Origin: Pilatotrama ljubarskyi
Lineage: Eukaryota; Basidiomycota; Agaricomycetes; Polyporales; Polyporaceae
Direction: 5' to 3'
Assembly (NCBI GenBank): GCA_022385805.1
Contig: MU277799.1
Span: 1 to 15,299 of the forward strand
DNA: 15,299 nucleotides
The translations under genes were made by a program, and so were the position numbers. The notes below the pieces were generated by a model that worked only from the letters and a program-made list of their open reading frames with translations, ran no database searches and had not been told where the DNA came from. Positions 1-8,688 of the stretch are shown here, piece by piece; within the stretch, counting starts at the first letter, position 1, and the number at the start of each line of letters is the position of its first letter.

Positions 1-814
1 GACCATCTGGCCTGTCTGAATATGTCTGAAACCTGGTCTGAAGGGTCTGAGAGGTCTGCGTCAGACCTCGTCAGACTTTTACACAAGTACTGATGAGCCT
101 TGTCGTCGAGGTTTCATCAGAGGCCAGATGACCACGTCACGGCTGAGTCCGCAAATGTCCTCTCCCCGAGTCTCAAGCGGCCCCACGTTGCGTCTATCAT
201 GTGAACCCTCCTTGGAGTGAAGAGCCCACTGACTTCGGAGTGCGGGATCGAGCTCTCTGGATGTACGGGTCTCCGCAAGCATTCCCACACAAGTCCTACC
301 CAGACCTCCCGCAATTATGACCCAATGCGCTTCGAGAGAAGAGCGTACCGACATGCGAGGAGTGGTGAAGGTAAGACGAAGACACCGTCCGATCCGTTCA
401 GCCCCGAGAATCCTGGCCATAGCTCGACCCTCGCCCTGCACAGCGTCCGGATTCTAGTACGTAGCGGGCCTACTAGTTGTTGCAGATGCCCGCACCTGAC
501 CACATATGACAGAGAAGACACAGCCAGCGCGCGTTACAGCGCGCACTCAGCATAGCATTCATGCCACAATAGCGGCCTCCATCCTTCACAGCATATACCA
601 AGCCTAGAAGTGACCCTTGTTCTGCAGAGCGTCACTCCCTATCGCGCCTGCCTCCCATTCTACTGGCGTTGCGTGGTCCCACTCGGCAACCACTGGAGGT
701 TATCGCGAATGTATTTCACCGGAGGGTCGTATACGTATTCTGCCGCATACCTCGCTGCGGAAGGAAAATTTGCTCACGGCGGGCGCGAACCGCACAAAAG
801 AGAGCTCGCATACG
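1..814. other. Upstream region without a recognisable gene
   Basis: No reading frame here gives a convincing protein: the open frames are short, overlap one another on both strands and lack splice-linked continuation. The first 80 bases hold a cluster of GTCTGA hexamers (separate entry). The last part should contain the promoter and 5' leader of the secreted nuclease-like gene starting at 815. An AT-rich GTATACGTAT stretch near 728 could serve as a weak TATA-like element, but I would not rely on it. Confidence 0.5.
14..76. repeat. Cluster of GTCTGA / TCAGAC hexamers
   Basis: GTCTGA occurs at 14-19, 24-29, 36-41 and 45-50, with a one-mismatch copy (GTCTGC) at 54-59. The inverse complement TCAGAC follows at 61-66 and 71-76. 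Spacing is irregular (4 to 6 nt between most copies), so this is not a simple microsatellite. The opposite orientation of the last two copies allows a stem with the earlier ones. It could be a cluster of protein-binding sites or the edge of a degenerate tandem repeat continuing left of the window. Confidence 0.6.
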
Positions 815-3800
815 ATGAGAACTCACCAACCAGTATTCCCCTGCCTTGCCATGCTCATCCCCCAGTTACTTGCTCTGGCCGTCGCACTCGTCTCGACGTC
901 AGCGTCATCAGCCAAACCCCTCTCCTCGCAGATGCGAGACCTCACGCCCCGAGCAGTTATCAACGGCTCGTGCATCTCTGCACCAGACACATCGTGCGTT
1001 TCGCTCGTCAGTATCTGTGTCGCAGAGGTCGCGCTCGGCATGGTGAGTCAATCCGATGCTCGGTTGAGTCTACTCGCGACCATTCAGTAACGAGCTTCGG
1101 GACCACAGGTCGGTCAGACTGCGCTGTGGAGTGACCGAGTCTGCACTGCTGCAGCAACTTATGCGGGAGTAAGTGGCCACATTTAGCCATCTCAGGAGCG
1201 GAGCTGAAGATCACCGGACGACCAGATCGGTCCTGTCCTGGATGCAGCATGCTGTGTTGGAACGTGCCACGACACCGCGCAAATGAGCCCCTTGGACCAC
1301 AACAACGTGGGTTGTATTATCGCCTCAAGCATACGGTTTTACTGTAGTGGCTAAATAACTGGCAGATATATGCGCAGATGGCAAACTGTACGTCGACGTC
1401 TGACGATTGCTCCGTAACCTGGCGTAAGTATGCAGAGACACCTTCCCGACGTCCCAGGTATTCACGGGTTCCTCATACTAGGACCCTTCGTCAAATGGTT
1501 CTACGATACCATCGCGGCCACCGGTACCCAACTTTGGCCCGAGTAAGCAAACTAGAAGTCATCTGATGACCTTAGCACCGTGCTGACAATGAACCAGGTC
1601 TGGCGACTATGTCGCCGGGTGGTGGACGGAAATCGCTACCTGGGCAGGGCTCTGCAAGGGCTACCACTGCGTCGAGAGCGCGGTCCCCTACACGAGCTTC
1701 AAGACCTGATTTCACAACTCCTCTGCGGTGATCGTCAAAACGCCGGGGACTCCGGTCTACTCCGAGCCTCCGAGCGCGAATCGCACCCTGAACGACGACG
1801 ACTGGACCCCGGACTTCTCCTGGCCTTGCCCGTTTGACAATGCCACCGACTGCTGGTGGGACTACGGCCCGCCGACGACCGCGTCGGGGCCGTCGGGTGC
1901 GAGCAATGTAGACGTTGCCACCCATCCTGGAGTATCGCATCCTCAGGCTGTGGCTATCGAGGGTGAAGGGCTGTCCGCGACCTTCACCGCCGAGATCGTC
2001 AATCCCTCCGACAAGGTCTTTCCGTATGGCCATGCTGAACACGAGCAGCCTAACGTGCCGCCTCCCATCTTCATAGACGGCCAGCCTTTCGATCTTCAAT
2101 CGAATACTACAACAGATTCCTCCACTTTTGTCGCGTCTTCTGGCAGCTTCTTCGACAAACGCCTGGCACCGATGACCGTCTCCCGTGACGCTCTTTCTAC
2201 CGTCGCCCTCAACGCCACATTCAATAGCCTCTCGCGGCGCGCAATCACCTCGGATGTGTGCAGAGGACCAGTGGACGTGCCAGCCACACTTCCCGCGTTG
2301 ACATACTACTGCAACCTCTTACCCAGCATCTGCGACAACATCCGGTCGCACCCGGATTGGGATTTGACGACTGACACTATGGACCTGACGTACGACCGTT
2401 CGGCTCAGACAGGAGGCGGGACGGAGTCTGTACCCCGGAAGTGAAGGCGAGGTTTCAGGCTGCAGGAGGATGCGACCTTCGCCAGCATAATCCGGCCTAT
2501 TGGGAGGTAATGCAGAGACTGCTGTGTCGGATGCCAGCGCTGTGCTCACAAGGTCACGACTCGGATTACAGGTCTCATGCGATGAGTTCCCGTTCAACTC
2601 CTGCCTGGAGGGCGGATCGGGGAATGCCCACGTCACGCGGGTCCCCACACGCGAGCAGCAGTATCAGTCAAGCCTGCAGACGTCGATCACCAATCTCCGG
2701 CGCATCGCAACCGACGGGCGCACCATCTGGAAGGGGTCCACAGGCCGGATGTGCCACCGCTACCGCCTGAGCCTGATAGACAGCCCTGGGCAGGGAGCTC
2801 CGCCTACCGCGGTAGGCAGGCTCGACTCCGGGTCGGCGTCCTTCAATACTGGCCCTGGTCTGCGCTTTCTCACCGATCGTCGCGTGGGGAATTTCCCCCT
2901 ACCGTTCCTGGTTGACACCGCTTACCCTGCCACTGCGACGAGGCTGCTGGTCCCGGGGAACTTCAGGCCGTTCGATTGCTCCCCGTGTTCCGACTCCGAC
3001 TCTGACTCTGGCTCCTCTTCTAGTTCTGACTCCGAATTAAAACTAAACGTCTATCCTTCCGAACCGGAGGGGCGCCCAACCCCGACTGCTCCTCCTGCTG
3101 ATCTAGCGGTCCACGCAGATGCCATAGACAAGCGTGCGACGTCGTCATGCACCAAGCCGTCGAGCACCATTCCTCCCACCTCTACCGCTCAAGCCACCGC
3201 AGCTGCGGCTCGGGCCATCGCGTCGGCTGCTGCCGCTGCCGCTGCCGCCTCTTCTGCTCTCGCTCTCGCTTCCGATGCAACGGCAGAGCAAGTCGCTGCC
3301 GCATCCGTTGCGGTGTCTGCTGCTGAAGCCTTGGGACCTGCCGCTGCTGCTTTGGTATGTGGTCCATTTGTACAATGTGCCTATGAGCACTCATTGTTCC
3401 ATACAGACCTCGTCAGCTAGCGATAGCGCGTTTGCCAGCGCGGTTTCCGCTGCAGCTGCCGCCGTCGAGGCTGCGCAAGATGCGGTCGCTGCCATCTGGG
3501 GCTTCGGCCCCGACGTGCCTGATGTGATCAGCCAAGTGGCCGACCAGGTATGATGTCTCGTTCCTCGCTCCAGCTCCTTCAGTTCATCGCACCGTCATTG
3601 CTTCTTGCAGGTCACTTCCGCGAGCTCGTCCATCTCCTCCGCCATGCAGAGTGTGCAAAACGTCATCCCACCCAGACTCCTATCTCGCCCGACACTGACC
3701 CCTCAAAGAACCCGCAAAGCAACGTGCCGCCCGCCGCCGCCGCTGCAGCCAAGTGCTTCAAGGCAGGCTCTCTTGGATTCCTGAAGATCGACGGCCCGTA

Positions 3801-4158
3801 CTTCACGGAGGGAGACCACAAGGCGCCCGCATCGCTCGTCGACGTCGGTTCCGACGCGTACTTCGGCCTGGAGATCCCGACGACGCGCGCGCTCGTGTCG
3901 ATTCCTGGGTGCCCTGCCGGAGTGTACACGCAGTCGGGAACGGCGCCGCTGGGGCCTGACTTCCAGGTGGACTGCTCGACGATGGAGCTAGGGAGTTACT
4001 GGAACGGCGTGAAGCAGACCTGCTACCGATACGACGTGGGGGCTGGCGTTTTCCGCATTTTCTGCGGAAACAACATAGCCAGTATCTACTCGTGTCTGCA
4101 GGGGCTGGGCTTGTACGGTAACCTCGGTCCCGCCCTCCTCAGCTGGGCTACTAGCTGA
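815..4158 (+). pseudogene. Secreted NucA/NucB-type deoxyribonuclease-like protein, broken
   Basis: Ten exons are inferred: 815-1042, 1109-1168, 1226-1306, 1378-1423, 1458-1542, 1598-2506, 2572-3354, 3407-3547, 3611-3661, 3709-4158. All introns are GT-AG and phases agree; the donor of the last intron is weak. Residues 1-33 form a signal peptide ending in SSA. A Cys-rich N-terminal part follows. The centre carries LTYD (2385-2396), then RRRDGVC, then CDEFPF...EGG (2578-2616), the pattern of the NucA/NucB deoxyribonuclease family, whose members are secreted DNA-cleaving enzymes. After it come a Ser/Asp-rich stretch, an Ala-rich linker (about 3180-3500) and a C-terminal domain with several Cys. 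Two lesions: TGA at 1707-1709 (codon 204), with coding-like sequence in the same frame on both sides, and a shift of one base between about 2400 and 2412, between LTYD and RRRDGVC. Sequencing error is possible. Domain call fairly sure; exon edges less so. Confidence 0.68.
2989..3036 (+). repeat. Ser/Asp codon repeat in the nuclease-like gene
   Basis: Sixteen codons encode only Ser, Asp, one Gly and a final Glu (SDSDSDSGSSSSSDSE). This acidic low-complexity linker sits between the NucA/NucB-like region and the Ala-rich segment. Such stretches are usually disordered; a specific role such as metal binding or phosphorylation is speculation. Confidence 0.75.
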
Positions 4159-4324
4159 GGTAGCGACTCGCACTCTCCGCCATGGCACGAGATATGTGGA
4201 CTGGAATTGATGTAACAAGCAGAGGCGTCGCTTGAAATATGATGCCCTATGATACAATGACCGTGACGTACATGCATGCCAATATGAGTCCGGGGTGGCG
4301 AGACGAACGGAACCATATGAGCTA

Positions 4325-6361
4325 CTACAAGCGGGAAATGGATGCAGTAGCGGGTGGAACTACATATAAATCGACAATTAAGCCGCGTTGGCCCGCACAG
4401 AATGTGTGTGAATGCTCACCTTCTACCATCTCCGTGCCTCGCGATACGTTGCTCTGAGGACGATCAAGTCCCGACTCCAGACGTGTCTCGCTAGTGGAAT
4501 CGAAGGATTGTCCGGCTTCTCCGTCACCCTCCGTAGTGGATTCGAGCATATCATCGGTGTCGAGCACGACGACGGATGTGAGGAGAGGCGCAGCTGGCGC
4601 TGTGAGCTCCAGATTTACCCGCGGGAAAATGATATCCCGCGCATTCAAAGAGCCCAGCAAGGAGTTCGCGTACACTAGGCCAGTGTACGTAAGCAAGAGT
4701 GTGGCCCAAGACATAGGGAAAGAGAGCGCGCACATTTCCCGAGGGCTAGATAGAAAGCAAGGAATGCGAAGGAGGATGGTATGACGACGAACTGGTGCCG
4801 CTGTAGTGCTCAGCAAGGCATGTAGGCATAGCTGAAATACTTACTGTGACGATGCTGCATATGACACATATCCTGCGAATGGTTTCTTAGCACGGAGGCC
4901 AATATCAGCAGTTTTTGAACGCATACATGACAAGCAATCCAGAGTTGAGGAAGTATATCATGAGCGTTTGCGCAAGATTATCGGACCTGCATTGGTGAAG
5001 TCAAGCGACAACTCGAAGGGGGTTGAGCGATGGCGTTTGACGTACCGGCGCCAGCCTACGCTTCTCCTCGTAAAGGTGAACACCATACATGCTGTGATGA
5101 GGCAGTTTGCTGCTAATTCGCAAGCATAGCCGGTGTAGAGTAGCCACTGCATCAAAGATGTCATTGGGCGACGGGCAGCGAGAGGCGATGAGACATACTG
5201 AAAGCTTGTGGCTTGCGTCCCAGGGAAGCATTCGCAATCTGCAGAAGCGATCAATTGTCATCGTTACAGCGAGAATCTTGACAAAACCTGGAAACGTACC
5301 CTTCCGTGGCGTATACTTGGGAGAGAAGGTCTGACGTTAACAGTATCCGTTGTATGTGAGTGCATAGGACGTACTGCAAGCCATGACTGAGAAAAGCAGT
5401 CAGCATTGTCCGATGGGCACCGTGTGAGTCAACCCACCAGCCACCATGACAGACAAGATGACCTGGTATTTCGCCGTTCAGGACGTGGTACGTGGGCGTC
5501 GGATAGCCTCGACTTACCACGAGTCCCGGAAGAATGAACTTTCCACCGGTTACTGCGCAGTTTATCAGCATCGCACAGCATCACAACAAACACAGTCGCT
5601 TCACTGACACTTGTATATCCGATACGCATATACGCTGATGTCGAGATAAGTCGCTAAAATTGATCAGCGAGCTAATACGACTAACCATCGTACGAGACCG
5701 TTGTTGATAGACTGCGTTCCGTTTGCGCTCAATGATTCTCAGATAGACAAAGTGAGATGTCGCGACTCACGGTGCAGTACACTAAAACCTGGATGCTAAT
5801 GGTGAGCAATGGGTGCGAAGTAGTATGATTGGTCTCCTACACCGAAAGACCTGCAGCAAGAGAGGCGCTGACCAATGAGCAGGTAGTTCAACCATAGAAT
5901 GCAGAACTCACCGAGTAGGCCTGTCGAGCTTATGCGGTCGTCCATGATACGATATCGTGTAGAGCCATACGCCGTGACTGATGACTATGGTCTGCGCATT
6001 CTCTAACACACTGGGGGTGATGTCGTCAGGCTTGTTATGGCGCACAACGCCGTGCAACGACATACAACAGCGTCCAAGCCTAGAACTGCGTGAGATGGAG
6101 CGGGAAAAGGATAAACTGAAGAAGTCACTGACGATGACTCTAAGAAACACAGACTTGTTCCCGCTACTGCGGTGGAGGAACAGCCCGATCTGCGACATGG
6201 TGATGCCGTACAGCCTCGGGGATCTTTGGTGAGTTTCCTGTACGAGCACGGGCAAGCGCCATGATAGTGAATACTCACCATAATGATACCGTGTAGCCGA
6301 CGAAGAGACTCCCTATGGTTGCGTTTAGGTCCATCCCTCCCGCAGCTACCATCGAAGCCAT
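4325..6361 (-). CDS. Seven-helix DUF6534-like membrane protein
   Basis: A multi-pass membrane protein of the basidiomycete DUF6533/DUF6534 type, function unknown. Inferred exons, 5' to 3': 6279-6361, 6129-6214, 6085 down to about 6010, an unresolved stretch, then 5609-5653, 5518-5552, 5438-5462, 5375-5386, 5300-5330, 5199-5238, 5046-5146, 4927-4986, 4845-4872, 4734-4800, 4325-4674. From 5653 to the stop every junction keeps frame with GT-AG sites. Spliced, it gives seven hydrophobic helices: the first contains LFVGYTVSLWLYGIT, the fourth FILPGLVVILSVMV, the fifth WLLYTGYACELAANCLIT, the sixth LMIYFLNSGLLVM, the seventh FAFLAFYLALGKLYANSLL followed by GSLNAR, the family's C-terminal signature. 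A Ser/Thr/Glu-rich tail of about 100 residues follows. The join between about 5654 and 6010 (helices 2-3) is not solved and could hide a lesion. ATG 6361 is chosen; the third Met (6334) is an alternative. It converges on the nuclease-like gene. Confidence 0.78.
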
Positions 6362-6837
6362 CCGCCGCGTTCTCAGTATATAGGCTTTGCCTGGTTCTTA
6401 CGGCTATCAGACCTCAGTAAGTGAGTGAAATGCAAACAGGAGCCCCAGCAGCAGAGTTGAATTCCAAGATAGATCTCAGGTGTTCGCCGTTCGGTGCTGT
6501 TTGCCCCCTGCTGTAAGCGGCCAACTTAGGAGGCTGACACTAGATGCGGACATCCGCTCCAGGACGATTGAGGATCGTGCCATCTCTGCATTCCAGCCCA
6601 ATCGATGCAGGCGTCGGAAGAGCCGCATCGAGCATCGGAGCGGCATCATCCAAGTTGCAGGGAGCTGTCAGGTGGCTGTGCAATTTGTTCTGCCCGCATC
6701 GGGCAAGGACCGCAAGGCGCGTGCTTGGTGCCGTCTCGGGATCTTGGGCACTGGGAACCTGAGGTGCCAATGTGATACTACTTTTCTTCTCTTAACAGGT
6801 CACCGAGTAAAAATACAGAAGTGTGCCATCAAGCGCA
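6362..6837. other. Divergent intergenic region and unresolved 5' part of next gene
   Basis: This stretch separates the start of the minus-strand membrane-protein gene from the first supported exon of the plus-strand gene at 6838. TATATA at 6377-6382 lies only about 16 nt upstream of ATG 6361, which would fit initiation at a later Met better. A pyrimidine-rich run ending in AACAG at 6781-6798 looks like a 3' splice site. Earlier exons of the plus-strand gene probably lie between about 6480 and 6770, but all three plus frames there look similarly protein-like and I cannot choose. Confidence 0.45.
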
Positions 6838-7954
6838 ATGCAAGATGGGAAAGCCGAGTACTGGTGTCCAAGAAAAAAGCGGATTCGTAGTGGGACAAGC
6901 CTCGGCCCTCGACCAGACTTCTACACCGGCCCACCGGTGCCGTGGATCTCATTCGAGCTCCGAAAGTGAGTCCCCGATCTCAATGATGCCGGTGAGCTGT
7001 GCGAAGAAGTGTGGGTGGAGTGGACAGTGCAGCAGCGGCACTGCAAAATTCTACCTAGACTTTCGCAGTACGTACCTGAGCGGTCTGGGTAAGTGGTCGG
7101 AGACCGGCCGCCTTGAACACTGGCACCATGTGCGGTGGCAATGTGGCATCGACTCGACGCAGCTTCGCCCGAGTTTGACACCGAGCGTACGGGAGATGAC
7201 CGCTGTGTGCCACGCACGCTTGCTGTATACGAAGTAAGAAGCCCAATAGACGAAGTACTTGGGCTGGGTAGCATACTATGCGTATAGTCTAGCTCAGCCG
7301 CTGATCGGATAGCAGATGGAAGGTGATGCCCACAGTCATCAGCACCAGGACAGCGCAGATGCTGATGCCATGTCGGGTCAACTCGGACGACTGCAGACAT
7401 TCAGCAAACGGGCACCTCGTCAACAGCCAAGTGTTGATACGTCTACTTCATCAATACGGAAATGAGCGAGTCCGTCCTAAGTGTGGGGTTACCATGCTGA
7501 GCTCCAGGAAAGACGGCCGGGATCTAACGATGCCGCCGTGCATTTCCATGCAGGTCCGCATACCGACGAGTACAAGGATGCATTGTGAGACAGCGATTTC
7601 GGCGGGCAGTACGAGGTGACAGGCTTGGCGTGTCGGGATACCAGCTATTGGAGGTAAGGGTCGAAGCGATGTCGAGTAATGTGCATCGGGCCATGGCTAC
7701 AGGACGGGAGTTACCGAGGACCTATTGTGTGGAGCCTGGGGGGACCGTCGAACAAGCTCAATCTCTTCTTCGCCGCCGAGCGCACCGCCAGGCCGAGTCG
7801 AGTGATGCACCCTCCCGACAGCCCTCCCGTTCCGCCCCATGTCTACCTAGCAGGGCGGGGCGCTGCCGTCGAGATGGAGACAGAGTGCCAGTCGTACGTT
7901 GCTGGACTAGTCTTGCGCCGGTGGGCGCGGCATGAGCGTCCGGTTTGCCTCTAA
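6838..7954 (+). CDS. Hypothetical spliced protein, family not recognised
   Basis: Six segments join in frame: 6838-6965, 7033-7067, 7163-7233, 7316 to about 7440, 7554-7653, 7703-7954. Donors at 6966 (GTGAGT), 7068 (GTACGT), 7234 (GTAAGA) and 7654 (GTAAGG) are good. The donor near 7441 (GTCTAC) is weak; without it the fourth segment ends at TGA 7463-7465. The ATG at 6838 is only the first in the frame: TAA lies shortly upstream, but a likely acceptor at 6798 suggests missing 5' exons. The product has a YWCPRKKRIR basic motif, a Pro/aromatic segment (DFYTGPPVPWISFEL), a His/Asp/Gln-rich linker (EGDAHSHQHQD) and a C-terminal part containing SLGGPSNKLNLFFAAERTAR and HVYLAGRGAAVEME. No signal peptide or membrane segment is visible. 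I do not recognise the family and propose no function. Confidence 0.42.
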
Positions 7955-8389
7955 CAGGGGTGCTGTAATGAACAAAACGTCGAACCGCTTCGAGATCTTC
8001 CTCTCAAGTATGAATATTTACCTACCAGTGCGGGTTTCGCTGAGCTCTACAATATATAGACACAGAGTCAGCGCCTCTGAATTAGTGATGCTGGGGTAGG
8101 TAGGGATCGTCTAGGCGGATATCCGGATGCCTCGTCGAGGATTCCCGTTGCTCAACGGAGTGGTCGAGATACGCCCACCTGTCAGGGCGACTGCGACGAT
8201 AAGCAGCAAAATCTGTGTCGTGAGGCATTCATGGCGGATTTGACACAAAGTACTGTCAATCTTCGCCCCAATCGTCGGATATTTTGTCTGGCGGTACTGC
8301 GCGAAGAGGTTCAAACTGCGCACAAAAGATGATCGTCCTCGTCCAGAAGAGGAGCAGCTTAGGCCGACGGCGGGATGAAGCAAAAGCGA
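7955..8389. other. Intergenic region between hypothetical gene and tRNA
   Basis: No supported gene. The minus strand holds a 90-codon open frame (8111-8383) with a hydrophobic run (ILLLIVAVAL), but it has no recognisable start context, splice partner or family motif. An AATATATAG stretch near 8051 is AT-rich but has no gene at a suitable distance on either strand. Confidence 0.45.
8382..8385 (-). terminator. Pol III T-run after tRNA-Phe
   Basis: TTTT on the minus strand four bases beyond the discriminator base of the tRNA. RNA polymerase III stops at short T runs, so this is the probable terminator. Confidence 0.7.
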
Positions 8390-8462
8390 TGCCAGGAGCG
8401 TGGATTGAACACGCGACCTCCAGAACTTCAGTCTGTTGCTCTCCCAGCTGAGCTATCCCGGC
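8390..8462 (-). tRNA. tRNA-Phe (GAA)
   Basis: A 72-nt cloverleaf plus discriminator A (73 nt) reads on the minus strand, without intron. The acceptor stem GCCGGGA/TCCTGGC pairs with one G-U. The D arm is GCTC/GAGC. The anticodon loop CTGAAGT gives anticodon GAA, for phenylalanine. The T arm GCGTG/CACGC is perfect. The first pair of the anticodon stem is an A-G mismatch. Internal promoter boxes are intact: A box TAGCTCAGCTGG and B box GTTCAATCC. It sits 226 nt downstream of the stop of the left FunK1 kinase gene, on the same strand, and has a decayed counterpart at the same place after the right kinase copy. Confidence 0.96.
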
Positions 8463-8688
8463 AACAGGGATTAACACAATGCCAAATTATGTATTCAGCT
8501 CAGGATTGCCGACAAGCGACGAACACGACAGAGACCGTAGAACACTCGACAGCTGGTAGGATACGTTAAAATACAGTCGGGGCATAACAAGCAATGCAGG
8601 TATCTATGTATGTATGAGGCGAGGTGGGTATAGGACGAAGAGCAATCATGGGATAGAACAAAGCAATGAGCGAAGGACTATCACTCAT

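Noticed and set aside
3145..3394. Antisense Arg/Gly- and Arg/Gln-rich open frames
   Set aside because: These are mirror images of the GC-rich Ala codons of the plus-strand gene, with no start context or family motif.
4361..4369. TATA-like ACATATAAA on the plus strand
   Set aside because: It lies within the last coding exon of the minus-strand membrane-protein gene, and no plus-strand gene starts at a suitable distance.
6967..6969. In-frame TGA after the exon at 6838, with coding-like sequence continuing in the same frame
   Set aside because: It overlaps a perfect GTGAGT donor at 6966; an intron to 7032 removes it and joins in phase to the later exons.
7554..7656. Alternative frame with an internal TGA that also looks protein-like
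   Set aside because: Another frame of the same stretch is stop-free and joins in phase through a GTAAGG donor to the final 84-codon exon, so no nonsense mutation is needed.
8111..8383. 90-codon minus-strand frame with a hydrophobic run
   Set aside because: It has no homologous counterpart beside the tRNA relic, no family motif and no splice partner. A single hydrophobic run in one open frame is weak evidence.
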